Assembly (NCBI RefSeq): GCF_014649715.1
Contig: NZ_BMTO01000014.1
Coordinates: 73,340-122,083 of the forward strand
Reading direction: 5' to 3'
Length of the DNA: 48,744 nucleotides
Source of the DNA: Streptomyces lateritius
GTDB taxonomy: Bacteria > Actinomycetota > Actinomycetes > Streptomycetales > Streptomycetaceae
Positions 1 to 8,017 of the stretch are shown here, one piece after another; position 1 is the first letter of the stretch, and every line of letters begins with the position of its first letter. The notes under the pieces were generated by a model. That model ran no database searches, was not told the DNA's origin, and saw nothing but the letters and a program-made list of their open reading frames with translations. The position numbers were made by a program, and so were the translations under genes.

Positions 1-168
1 AGGGCGCGGTGCAGGCCGCGGGCGAACTCGCCAGTGCCCCCCCCGGACTTCGCCGAACGGGCCCACGAGCTGTTCTCCGCGCTCGGTACCACTCCGGAGA
101 CGCTCGCTGCCGCGCTTGACGACGCCGACGGACTGGTCGCCGACGTATGCGATGAGCTCGCCCGGTGA
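1..168 (+). CDS. C-terminal end of an unidentified protein (partial)
   Basis: An open frame runs in from the left edge and stops with TGA at 166-168. The last 40 or so residues (DFAERAHELFSALG... CDELAR) are acidic, alanine-rich and look like a real protein C-terminus. Upstream of an 8-C run at 37-44 a different frame reads more naturally (GAVQAAGELASAP), so a one-base error or a true frameshift in the C run is possible. I do not recognise the family. It points towards the biosynthetic operon, ends about 255 bases from it and shares a convergent terminator with it. Confidence 0.4.
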   Translation, partial: RARCRPRANSPVPPPDFAERAHELFSALGTTPETLAAALDDADGLVADVCDELAR

Positions 169-349
169 CCCACACCTCGGCTGCGGAAGAACCCGCGATG
201 AAAGCGTGGACGGATTCCTGAAGTGCGAGGTCGCGGTCCACACCGGGCCGGCGCTCGCGCTGCCCTTCGAGCGGAGCGGGCCGGTACCGGTCGCCTCGCC
301 GAAGCCGGTCGGCGCCGAAGCCTCCGCGAAGGCGCCGGCCGGTTCCCCT

Positions 350-413
350 GTCCATCCCGTACGCCTGAGGTATCTGCCCGCGGGCATCGTGGCAGATCGT
401 ACGGGGGTGGGAC
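350..413. terminator. Convergent terminator hairpin
   Basis: Nested inverted repeats: an outer imperfect stem pairs 350-363 with 398-413 (CCCGTACG against CGTACGGG core) and an inner 7-bp stem pairs 372-378 with 391-397 (ATCTGCC/GGCAGAT). It lies between the stop of the partial left gene (168, plus strand) and the last gene of the leftward operon (stop at 423), so it probably terminates both. There is no long T-tract, which is usual in GC-rich actinobacteria. Confidence 0.55.
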
Positions 414-422
414 GGAGCCTGG

Positions 423-1556
423 TCAGCGCAGCGTCACCGCGCCGGTGCCTGCGTGGTACGCGTGCAGCGTGTCCGCGGTCGCCCGGCGCGACGGCGGATG
501 GAAGCCGGCCGCCTGCACCGCCGCCGAAAGGTAGGCGATCTCGGGCGACTTGATGAAGGCGATGCCGCCCAGCGCGTCCACCGCCGTCGAGACGGCACGC
601 TTGATGCCGTGCCGGATCCCCTCCCGCACGAACAGGACCCGCGCGCTGAGCTCGTCGGACCGGTCGCCCTCGTCGAAGGCGCGGGCGATGGCCTCGAGCG
701 CCGCCATCGACGTCTCGATCTCGCACGCGGCGTCGGCATAGAGCATCGGGCTGGTCTTCGGGTTCGCCAGCATCCGCTCGAGCAGCAGCGACGCCGCACC
801 CAGGTAGGTGGCCGAGATCAGCAGGCCGAACCAGACATAGCCGGTCTTCTCGTGTCGGCCGGCCGGGTCGTCGACGTCGTTCCAGAACAGCATGTCCGAG
901 GGAATGAACACGTCCTCGAGAACGACGGTGTCGCTCTGCGAGGCCGCGAGGACCGGAGTTTCCCAGAACGGCTCGACCGTGATCCCCTCGGACGCGGCCG
1001 GGATAACGATGACGCCGCGACGGCCGGTCGCCTCGTCGGCGACGCCGGCGGTGAGCAGGTCCATCGACACGGAAAGGCTGCACGGCTGCTTGCGGCCGTT
1101 GACCTTGAAGCCGCCCGCGACCGACCGCGCCGTCACGGTGGGCTTGAAGGCACTCGCGGCGCTGGTGCCGACGCTGCCCTCGGAGAAGCCCGACGAGAGC
1201 ACCATCCTCGCGAGAACCACGGACTTGAGGAGTTCCTTCTCGTCGTCGGTGCCGGTGGCGCTGTGCTCGATGAGCGTGGCGATCGACAGGTGGTGCATGG
1301 TGGTGGCGGCACCGAGCGACGGCGACAGCGCGCCGACGGCCCGTTGCACGCGGGTCGCCTCCAACGCGGATGCGCCGAGACCACCCCATTCCTCGGGCAC
1401 CACCAGCGCGGGCGCGTCGGAATTCTTGAACATCTCTATCACCCCGCTGTCGCGGGCCTCGAGGTCGAGCAGGCTGTGCCCGGCCAGTTCCTTCTGCAGA
1501 CCGGGCAGGCAGCGCGCAAGGGCTGCGCGTTCGGTCGCCATCATCCGGATCGTCAC
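423..1556 (-). CDS. Acyl-CoA dehydrogenase-fold flavoenzyme, last gene of operon
   Basis: A 377-residue acyl-CoA dehydrogenase-superfamily protein, close to the usual 380. It has the N-terminal helical domain (VVPEEWGGLGAS near 52), the flavin-contacting strand (SSGFSEGSVG near 120), the beta-domain and a C-terminal helical bundle (VDALGGIAFI near 327, then HPPSRR near 354). It starts at GTG 1556 with a GGGGGG ribosome binding site, 18 bases after the oxoamine synthase stop. Its C-terminus differs from ordinary beta-oxidation enzymes, and I cannot place the catalytic glutamate. It could therefore be a dehydrogenase acting on a carrier-bound acyl or aminoacyl group, or a reductase-dependent monooxygenase of the same fold. 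A flavin reductase lies in the same operon. Family is confident, reaction is inferred. Confidence 0.85.
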   Translation of the reverse strand: MTIRMMATERAALARCLPGLQKELAGHSLLDLEARDSGVIEMFKNSDAPALVVPEEWGGLGASALEATRVQRAVGALSPSLGAATTMHHLSIATLIEHSATGTDDEKELLKSVVLARMVLSSGFSEGSVGTSAASAFKPTVTARSVAGGFKVNGRKQPCSLSVSMDLLTAGVADEATGRRGVIVIPAASEGITVEPFWETPVLAASQSDTVVLEDVFIPSDMLFWNDVDDPAGRHEKTGYVWFGLLISATYLGAASLLLERMLANPKTSPMLYADAACEIETSMAALEAIARAFDEGDRSDELSARVLFVREGIRHGIKRAVSTAVDALGGIAFIKSPEIAYLSAAVQAAGFHPPSRRATADTLHAYHAGTGAVTLR

Positions 1557-1574
1557 GATGTCCCCCCTGTGTCG

Positions 1575-2831
1575 TCAGGCCACGAGCCGGCGCTCGACGG
1601 CCGGCTCCAGCACGGTGTGGATGGACGTGGCCGCCTCTTCCAGGTCGGCGAAAGTGTGCTCGGCGGTCACGGCCAGCCGTAGCAGGGCGCGATCGAGCGG
1701 CACCGCGGGGTAGTGCGCGAGAGCGGCGAACACACCGTGCTCGTACAGCTCGTGCCACTTCGCGAACGCCCGCAGGGACTCGCCGACGATCACCGGCACG
1801 ATCGGCGTCACCGTCTCGGCACCATCCGGTCCGATCGCCGGGCCGGTCAGCGGAACCCCCAGCGAGACGAGGGAGTCGCGCAGGAACCGGGCGTTCGCCA
1901 GACACCGCTCGGCCCGTTCCCGGCCCTCGGCGGACCGGATGAGCCGGACCGCGGCGAGTGCGCCGCCGATGGCGGCGGGAACGCCTGCCGCGGTGAACAG
2001 GAACGCTCGCCCGTTCGTCCGGACCGCGTCGATGAGGTCGTGCGAGCCCACCGCGAAACCACCGGTCGAGGCGATGCTCTTGGAGAACGTGCCGGTGCGC
2101 AGTGGTGTCGTGTCGGCCTTTCCGTAAAGCTCGGTGACCCCGGTCAGGTCCGGGCCTAACACGCCGACCGAGTGCGCCTCGTCGACCAGCAGGAGCGCGT
2201 TGTGCTCCAGGCATACCTCCGCGATCTGGTCGATCGGCGCCAGGTCGCCCTCCATCGAGTACACGCCGTCCACGGTGACCATGGTCGGCCGGCCGCGTTT
2301 GGCCGCTGCGGTCAGCTTCTCGGCCAGGTTGTCGATGTCGTTGTGACGGAACCGGACGGACTGCGCGTCGGTGAACCTGGCCGCGTCGTGGAGGGACGCG
2401 TGTGCGTCGGAGTCGGCGACGATCACGTCGCCGCGGCCGGCCAGGGCCCCCACGGTTCCCAGGTTCGACTGGTGCCCGGTGGTGAACACGATCGCGGCCT
2501 CCGTGCCGTACCAGTCGGCGATCTCGGCTTCCAGTTCGAGGTGGAGGTCGATCGTGCCGTTCAGCAGCCGACTGCCGGTGGACCCGGTTCCGAAGCGCTC
2601 CAGTGCCTTGCGCGCGCCCTCGACGACCAACGGGTGATCGGCGAGGCCGAGGTAGTTGTTCGACCCCAGCATCATCCGGGGGCGTCCGTCCATGTCGATC
2701 CGGGGCGAGTTGCCCGTCTGCAGGGCACGGAAGTACGGCGACTTGCCCTCCAGCTCCAGGGCGCGAATGATCTTCATGCTCCAGTTCTGCTGGAGGCGCC
2801 GTACCATCTGGCTTTTCTGGGTCCTGGGCAC
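1575..2831 (-). CDS. Alpha-oxoamine synthase (AONS/SPT/ALAS family, PLP)
   Basis: A 418-residue fold-type I PLP enzyme of the alpha-oxoamine synthase family, which condenses an acyl thioester with an amino acid and loses CO2 to give an alpha-aminoketone. Family marks are clear: SNNYLGLADHP (58-67), the glycine-rich GTGSTGSRLLNGT (81-93), the histidine stacking on PLP (H144 in SDAHASLHD), DEAHSVGVLG (217-226; D217 binds the pyridine nitrogen, H220 the ring oxygen) and the Schiff-base lysine K251 in GTFSKSIAS. In this operon the donor is probably an acyl group on the carrier protein encoded at 7709 or a CoA ester made by the neighbouring AMP ligase. I cannot tell which amino acid is used. It is unlikely to be biotin BioF, because no other biotin gene is present. 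Confidence 0.9.
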   Translation of the reverse strand: MPRTQKSQMVRRLQQNWSMKIIRALELEGKSPYFRALQTGNSPRIDMDGRPRMMLGSNNYLGLADHPLVVEGARKALERFGTGSTGSRLLNGTIDLHLELEAEIADWYGTEAAIVFTTGHQSNLGTVGALAGRGDVIVADSDAHASLHDAARFTDAQSVRFRHNDIDNLAEKLTAAAKRGRPTMVTVDGVYSMEGDLAPIDQIAEVCLEHNALLLVDEAHSVGVLGPDLTGVTELYGKADTTPLRTGTFSKSIASTGGFAVGSHDLIDAVRTNGRAFLFTAAGVPAAIGGALAAVRLIRSAEGRERAERCLANARFLRDSLVSLGVPLTGPAIGPDGAETVTPIVPVIVGESLRAFAKWHELYEHGVFAALAHYPAVPLDRALLRLAVTAEHTFADLEEAATSIHTVLEPAVERRLVA

Positions 2832-2882
2832 GAAAGGGTCTCCCGTTCGGTAGAAGAGTCGTGTGTCAGGTGCGAACGGAGG

Positions 2883-4562
2883 TCAGCTCCAGTCGCCCTT
2901 GCCGACAGGCGCCTCGTTGAACAGCTGCTGCCGCAGCGCCACTCGCCTGACCTTCCAGGTGGCCGTGCGTGGGATGTCGCTCCAGCCCAGGTGGATCGGG
3001 CTGTCCAGATCGGGCAGACCGGTCAGCGCCGCGCGCCATCGCCGCGGGTCGATCTCCTCGCCGGAGTAGGTGGAGTAGACGACGCCGGGCCTGCCCTGTC
3101 GGCGGGCCAGCACGATCACCTCGCTCGCTTCGGGCAGCCGGTCCAGCAGCACGTCCTCGATGGCGATTCCGCTGGTGCCCTCGATCCGGTCGATCTCCCG
3201 GTCGACCAGCCGGATCATCCCGCTGCGCGACTTGACGCCGAGGTCACCGGTGTTCCACCACCAGCCGCTGACCTTGTTGTCGTGACGGTCCTGCTCACCG
3301 ACATAGGCCAGGCAACGGCCGGGCTGGTTGATCTCGACCAGGCCCACCTCGCCCTTCGGCAGCTGCCTTCCGGTGATTGGGTCGGTGATACGGATCTTGG
3401 CGACGGTGGGCAGCGGCCAGCCCATGTACTGGGTGGGCGGCGGGAACCGGCCGACTTCACGCACCACCGACTTGAAGTACGGCCTCAGCACGAGACCGCC
3501 GTTCTCCGTCTGGCTCCACGACTGCACCCAGACCGGTAACCGCGCGTCCGAGGCGTTGAGGAACCTGCGTATCGAGCGGGTGTGGACCGCGTCGAAGGAG
3601 CTGATGAAGAAGCGGACCTGCTTGAACAGCCTGCGCGGGTCGTCGAGCAGGTGTTCCTGGCCCAGGTACATGTTGGGGAGCATGTCGACGATCGTCGGGC
3701 GGTGCTCGGCGATCAGATCCGCGATGCGGTCGTCGGGCACGTCCGAGACCGCGATGTACTTCGGCCCGACCGTGGCGACGGCGAACAGCGCGGTCAGGGT
3801 GTGCTGGTGGAAGAAGGGGTCGAAGAAGGCGAAGGTGTCGCTGTGCCGGAATCCCATCCCGCCCCAGCGCTCGGTCTGGACGTGCGCGATGGCGTGCAGC
3901 GTCTCGGCGCTGTGCAGCGCCAGCTTCGGGATGCCCGTGGTGCCCGAGGTGTGGGTGGCGACCATCGGCTCGTCGAACCCGCGCAGTTCGACGGGCGCGG
4001 CGGGGCTGCCGGCCAGACTCTCGAAGGAGATGGCACCGTCGGGCAGCCCATCGCCGGCGCCGATGACGATGGTCTTGCGGGTCAGCTTCGCCAGCGCTTC
4101 CGCGCTCAGCTCGGCGATCTCCAGACGACCCGGGTCGGTCACCAGGAACGGCTGTTCCATCCGCTGCAGCAGCGTCGTGGCCACCTCGTTGTCGTGGTTC
4201 CAGGCCAGCTGGAAGGGGATGGCGCCGATGCGGGCCGCGGCCGATCCGATGACCTGGACGTCGGGGTGGTTCGCCTTCATCACCGCGACTCGGTCCCACG
4301 GTCGCACTCCGGCCCCGTAGAGGCGAGCGGCCACGTCATCGACCAGCGCGGCCCACCGCCGGTAGCTGAAGAGAGTGCCTGCGTCGGGCGCGATGTCCGC
4401 AGGCCGCGACAGGATGATCTGCTGGTTCGGAAAGCGCCGAGCCGCGAGGTGCCACGCCTCACCGTAACGACCGGTAGCCGGCGTCCGGGAGAACGGCGTG
4501 ATCCGTTTCATGCCCCTGCTCGGGGTGTAGACCTTGAGGAATTCCGGTACGACGGTTGTCAT
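2883..4562 (-). CDS. Class I adenylate-forming enzyme (acyl-CoA/ACP ligase-like)
   Basis: A 559-residue ANL-superfamily ligase that activates a carboxylic acid as its acyl-AMP and probably passes it to CoA, a carrier thiol or an amine. Visible core motifs are A3 THTSGTTGIPK (203-213), A5 SWSQTENGG, A7 WWNTGDLG and an A10-type lysine K537 in PRTATWKVRR. The segment FFDPFFHQHTLTALF corresponds to the acyl-pocket helix region. Its start ATG (4562) overlaps the TGA of the upstream phosphopantetheinyl transferase gene by four bases (ATGA), showing translational coupling. The substrate is unknown. It differs clearly from the fatty-acyl-AMP ligase in the same operon, so the two probably load different building blocks. 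Confidence 0.88.
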   Translation of the reverse strand: MTTVVPEFLKVYTPSRGMKRITPFSRTPATGRYGEAWHLAARRFPNQQIILSRPADIAPDAGTLFSYRRWAALVDDVAARLYGAGVRPWDRVAVMKANHPDVQVIGSAAARIGAIPFQLAWNHDNEVATTLLQRMEQPFLVTDPGRLEIAELSAEALAKLTRKTIVIGAGDGLPDGAISFESLAGSPAAPVELRGFDEPMVATHTSGTTGIPKLALHSAETLHAIAHVQTERWGGMGFRHSDTFAFFDPFFHQHTLTALFAVATVGPKYIAVSDVPDDRIADLIAEHRPTIVDMLPNMYLGQEHLLDDPRRLFKQVRFFISSFDAVHTRSIRRFLNASDARLPVWVQSWSQTENGGLVLRPYFKSVVREVGRFPPPTQYMGWPLPTVAKIRITDPITGRQLPKGEVGLVEINQPGRCLAYVGEQDRHDNKVSGWWWNTGDLGVKSRSGMIRLVDREIDRIEGTSGIAIEDVLLDRLPEASEVIVLARRQGRPGVVYSTYSGEEIDPRRWRAALTGLPDLDSPIHLGWSDIPRTATWKVRRVALRQQLFNEAPVGKGDWS

Positions 4563-5416
4563 GGTTCCCCTTGGATGTCGAGTACGGATGCGTACGTCGC
4601 CGGGCGTACTCGGCGGAGTCGATTCTCATCGGCCGCGTGTGCCGGACGGCCGCACAGGTCGCATCCGTGACGGGCGATGGTCGGCTGCCGGCCGGCTGCG
4701 GTACGGGACCGCAGGGCGGCGGCGGCCGCATACCCGGGAGGCGCGGCGAGTGGTGTCAGAAGCCAGCCGGCGGGAGGGCCGGCGCTGTGGCCGCCGAACT
4801 GGGGTCCCGGGCCGATGTCCAGGCGCTGAAGATGACCTGCGCCGAGGCCGGTTCCGTATCCCTTGAGGTAGGCCTCTTTGCGGACCCAGCAATCGAGCAG
4901 CGCGGGGGAGCGGTGCGCCGAGGGCAGTCGATGGATCGCTTCCTGCTCGTTCGGGTGGAGACGGCGCAGCAGTGCCGCATCGACGCGGTCCACGGCCTCA
5001 AGGTCGATACCCACACGAGTCGGAGCGAGGGCGATCATGACGGTGGTGCGGGTGTGGGACAGGGAGAAGTGCAGGTTGCTCTGTGGAAGCGTCGGTCTGC
5101 CGTGGGGTTTGTGGCAGGAGGGGCAGGGGGCGCGTGAAATGGTGACGGCTCGCGGTGCGGTGCCGAGGCAGTTGGCGAGGATGAGTCGCAGCGCCAGGTG
5201 CGCGAGGACGTAGGTGTCGCGTCGGTCGGTGCTGAGGAAGCTGTTCGCGCGACGACGTTCTGAGGCGTCGAGCAAGGTTGTGAGGCGTTGTGCGCTGTCG
5301 GCGGTGACCGGGTCGGCGTGCAGGGTCCACACGTCGATGTGGTCGGCGGCGGGGCGGTATCCGGTGGGCGGCAGGGCCACTTGAGGCAGGAGGTGGTGCC
5401 GGGTCCAGGCTGTCAT
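4559..5416 (-). CDS. Sfp-type 4'-phosphopantetheinyl transferase
   Basis: Transfers the phosphopantetheine arm of CoA to the serine of a carrier protein, here most likely the ACP encoded at 7709-8017. The protein has 285 residues with the Sfp signature: FSLSHT (117-122), GIDLEAVD (136-143; D138 and E140 bind Mg) and WVRKEAYLKGYGTGL (177-191; E181, K185). A pair of cysteines, CPSCHKPHG (98-106), precedes the core, as in many Sfp-type enzymes. I chose ATG 5416 because AGAGGAAA lies just upstream; the open frame continues further upstream but without family similarity. The gene overlaps the next ligase gene by four bases. Confidence 0.88.
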   Translation of the reverse strand: MTAWTRHHLLPQVALPPTGYRPAADHIDVWTLHADPVTADSAQRLTTLLDASERRRANSFLSTDRRDTYVLAHLALRLILANCLGTAPRAVTISRAPCPSCHKPHGRPTLPQSNLHFSLSHTRTTVMIALAPTRVGIDLEAVDRVDAALLRRLHPNEQEAIHRLPSAHRSPALLDCWVRKEAYLKGYGTGLGAGHLQRLDIGPGPQFGGHSAGPPAGWLLTPLAAPPGYAAAAALRSRTAAGRQPTIARHGCDLCGRPAHAADENRLRRVRPATYASVLDIQGEP

Positions 5417-5495
5417 CCGCTTTCCTCTCGCCTGTGCGCGGTGCGGCGGCGGTCGACCGGTCGGAGAGAGGCGGCGGCAGCAGGGACGCCGCCCG

Positions 5496-6017
5496 TCAGA
5501 CGAGGCGGCGGTAAGTGCCGCGGTGGCGCAGCAGCGGCTCACCGCATCCTTGGCTGGAGGTGCTGACGGCGCCGATCAGGATGGTGTGGTCTCCGCCGGG
5601 GTGGGTGGCGTGGACGGTACAGGTCAGGGAGGCGACGGCTCCGTCGAGGACCGGCACGCTGTCCCGGTAGTGGTGCGGGACGCCGGCGAAGCGTTCCATG
5701 AGGGGCTTCTCGGCGAACACCCGGGAGGTGTGGTCCATGCCGGCGCCGAGGATGTTCACCGCGAAGGCTCCGTGTTCGCGGATGAGGGCGAGGGTGCTGG
5801 AATGGTTGGCCAGGCAGGCCAGGACGAGCAGCGGGTCGAGTGAGAGCGAGGTGACGGCGCTGGTCGTCATGCCGATGGGCCCGGCCGAGGAGGCGGTGGT
5901 CAGCACCGTGACCCCGGCGGCCAGTTCGCCCATGACGCGGCGGAACTGCTGCTGTCGCTCCTGGGCGCGGCTGTCGGGAGGGGTGGTGGCTGTGCGGGGC
6001 ACGGTGCTGTGTGGCAT
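5496..6017 (-). CDS. Flavin reductase (HpaC/DIM6-NTAB family)
   Basis: A 173-residue protein of the short flavin reductase family, which uses NAD(P)H to reduce FMN or FAD and releases it for a partner monooxygenase. Typical marks are the N-terminal FRRVMGELAAGVTVLTT, the flavin-loop TTSAVTSLSLDPLLVL (about 51-66), NHSST and FAVNILG, and the late GGDHTILIGAV. Its ATG follows the TAG of the fatty-acyl-AMP ligase directly with no spacing (6018/6017). A free-flavin reductase in an operon that also encodes two acyl-CoA-dehydrogenase-fold proteins suggests one of those is really an oxygenase, but the reductase could also serve the Fe-S enzymes. About 79 bases separate it from the next gene downstream. 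Confidence 0.87.
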   Translation of the reverse strand: MPHSTVPRTATTPPDSRAQERQQQFRRVMGELAAGVTVLTTASSAGPIGMTTSAVTSLSLDPLLVLACLANHSSTLALIREHGAFAVNILGAGMDHTSRVFAEKPLMERFAGVPHHYRDSVPVLDGAVASLTCTVHATHPGGDHTILIGAVSTSSQGCGEPLLRHRGTYRRLV

Positions 6018-7697
6018 CTAGGCCAGCCTCCCGGTCAGGTAGTCATCGCGCAGACGGCCGCGCTGACGCTTGCCGCTGGTGGTGCGGGGGATGCCGCCGC
6101 GGCGCAGCACGATCACCTCGTGCAGGTTGAAACCGAAAGCCCGGCGGACCGCCATCGCGGCTTCGCGCTTGACGCGGGGGTGCTCCTCGGCGCGCAGGCG
6201 GGTTTCGATGACGGCGACCACGTGTTCGCCGTTGTCGTCGGTGCAGGAGAAGACGGCGCTGTTGCCGGCGTCGATGTCGGGGTGGGTTTCGATGGTCTCT
6301 TCGACGTCGTAGGGCGGCAGGTTGCGGCCGTTGACGATGAGGAGTTCTTTGACGCGCCCGACGACGTAGAGGTCGCCGTCGCGGGTGAAGCCGAGGTCAC
6401 CGGTGGCGTGCGTGCGGTCGGAGACCAGTGTCGGGGCGCCGCCGGGGCTGAGGTAGCCGGCCATGACGGAGTCGCCGTGGAGGTGGATCTCGCCGATCTC
6501 GTTGTCGCCGCACGGTGCGCCGTCGGGTGTGCGGATGTGGACGGTGAGACCGCCGAGCGGCCGGCCGCAGGCGATGACCGTGATCGAGGGCCGGTCTCCG
6601 GTCGCGTCGGTGACCTTGTCGTGGTGGTGCAGGTCCTCGCGGTCGAGGCGGAGGGCTTTCACCCGGCCCCACGAGAGGCTGCCGGGCGGGCGGCGGTCGA
6701 GGGACATGGTGGCGGCCAGCACGGTCTCGGCCATGCCGTAGCAGGGGATGACCACGTCTTCGCCGAGGTTCTGTCCGGCGAAGGTGTCACGGAAGTCGGT
6801 GAGGACCTGAAGTGGGATCGGTTCGGCGCCGACGTATGCCTGCCGCAGGGTGGACAGGTCCAGGTCGGTGTCGGGGGTGCGGCGGAAGCGTTCGGTGGCG
6901 GTGCGGTAGCCGAAGGGCGGGGCGGTGGTGATGGTCGCGCCGCGCTGGGAGATGTGCCGCAGCCAGGACAGCGGGTCGCGCAGGAAGCTGATGGACGGCA
7001 TCAGGTCCAGCGGCACGCCGCGGGTGAGGGTGGACAGGGTCAGGATGAAGCCCATGTCGTGGTGGAGCGGCAGCCAGTGGCACGACCGGTCCCGGGCGGC
7101 GTCCAGTTCGAGCGCCTGGTGTATGGCGCGGACATTGGCGGTGACCTGCGCGTAGGTGAGGACTGCGGCTTTGGGGGCGCTGGTTGATCCGGACGTCAGC
7201 TGGATGTGGTGCGCGTCGTCCGGGTGCGGTGGGGTGAGCTGCTCGTCGGTCGCCGGCGGGTGCCGGAGGTCGGCCACGGTCAGGAACTGCGGGCCGCCTT
7301 CGGTGGCGAGGGCGGCGGCGGTGGCGCTGTCGGCGGTGATGACGGCGGCGGGTTCGGTGACGGTGACGACGGCCCGGAACTGGCGGGTGCCCGTCGCGCT
7401 GTCGTCACCCGGGCTGGGTGGGACGACGATCGTGCACGGGACCAGGCCGGTCAGCAGGCAGCCCCACAGGGCGGCCAGGTGGTCGGGGCCGGTGCCGAGG
7501 GGGAGCAGTACGCGGTCACCGCGCCTGAGGCCGCGGGCCAGGAGCGCCCCCGCGGCTCTCCTGGCCCGTTCGGCGAGCTGACGGTAGGTGAGGGAAGCGG
7601 TGGTGCCACGGGAGTCGAGGAAGGTGATGTCCGCGGTGTGGTCGCCGAGGGCGTGGTAGTCGAACAGGGCGGATGGGTCGACGGCGGTGATGGTCAT
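6018..7697 (-). CDS. Fatty-acyl-AMP ligase (FAAL) loading the ACP
   Basis: A 559-residue ligase of the FAAL/FadD32-like group. It makes an acyl-AMP and, unlike acyl-CoA synthetases, normally hands the acyl group to a carrier protein. Motifs: IQLTSGSTSAPKA (165-177), YGMAETVLAAT, ATGDLGFTRDGDLYVVGR, the FAAL-typical LLIVNGRNLPPYDVEETIE and C-terminal PRTTSGKRQRGRLR with the A10 lysine. The start is ATG 7697, with AAGGAC six bases upstream; a GTG at 7712 is an alternative that would overlap the ACP stop. The ACP gene lies directly upstream, so FAAL and ACP almost certainly work as a pair. Chain length and identity of the acid are unknown. Confidence 0.9.
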   Translation of the reverse strand: MTITAVDPSALFDYHALGDHTADITFLDSRGTTASLTYRQLAERARRAAGALLARGLRRGDRVLLPLGTGPDHLAALWGCLLTGLVPCTIVVPPSPGDDSATGTRQFRAVVTVTEPAAVITADSATAAALATEGGPQFLTVADLRHPPATDEQLTPPHPDDAHHIQLTSGSTSAPKAAVLTYAQVTANVRAIHQALELDAARDRSCHWLPLHHDMGFILTLSTLTRGVPLDLMPSISFLRDPLSWLRHISQRGATITTAPPFGYRTATERFRRTPDTDLDLSTLRQAYVGAEPIPLQVLTDFRDTFAGQNLGEDVVIPCYGMAETVLAATMSLDRRPPGSLSWGRVKALRLDREDLHHHDKVTDATGDRPSITVIACGRPLGGLTVHIRTPDGAPCGDNEIGEIHLHGDSVMAGYLSPGGAPTLVSDRTHATGDLGFTRDGDLYVVGRVKELLIVNGRNLPPYDVEETIETHPDIDAGNSAVFSCTDDNGEHVVAVIETRLRAEEHPRVKREAAMAVRRAFGFNLHEVIVLRRGGIPRTTSGKRQRGRLRDDYLTGRLA

Positions 7698-7708
7698 GGG
7701 CTGGTCCT

Positions 7709-8017
7709 TCACTTGTCGGCGCGGGCGGCTTTGGCGGCCACTCGCTCGCGGACGTAGTCGGCGAGGTCGCCGATGTGGGTGAAGGCGAACGCCTTCTGCT
7801 CGGGGATGAAGACCCGGAAGGCGTTCTCGATGCGGCTCATCGCGGCGACCAGGGTGATGGAGTCGAGCGGCAGACTGAGCAGCGGCGTCGTGCGGTCGAG
7901 TCGGTCGAGGTCGACGTGGGCGAGGTCGGACGGGTCGAGGATGTCGGTGAGGGCTTCGCGCAGTGTGGTGAGCAGCTCGTCGTCGGTGGGGGTGGCAGCG
8001 GCGGGTGTGGTGGTCAC
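7709..8017 (-). CDS. Acyl carrier protein
   Basis: A 102-residue stand-alone carrier protein, starting at GTG 8017 with AGGAGAG upstream and overlapping the preceding stop (GTGA). The phosphopantetheine serine is S53 in LSLPLDSITLVAAM. Helix III/IV residues (FRVFIPEQ, FAFTHIGDLADYVRERV) follow. The N-terminus carries a proline/alanine/threonine-rich linker of about 12 residues. Its position between an acyl-CoA dehydrogenase and the FAAL suggests that the FAAL loads it, the PPTase at 4559-5416 activates it, and one or both dehydrogenase-fold enzymes act on the ACP-bound chain. Confidence 0.9.
   Translation of the reverse strand: MTTTPAAATPTDDELLTTLREALTDILDPSDLAHVDLDRLDRTTPLLSLPLDSITLVAAMSRIENAFRVFIPEQKAFAFTHIGDLADYVRERVAAKAARADK

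Noticed and set aside
453..1682. Long plus-strand open frame opposite the acyl-CoA dehydrogenase gene
   Set aside because: It is the Arg/Gly/Val-rich antisense shadow of a GC-rich coding region; no ribosome site or family-like sequence. Similar shadows at 2172-3539, 9642-11174, 11187-12398 and 12782-14050 were dropped for the same reason.
1575..2831. BioF of biotin biosynthesis
   Set aside because: Family fits but no bioA, bioB or bioD lies nearby, and the operon has its own ACP, FAAL and PPTase.
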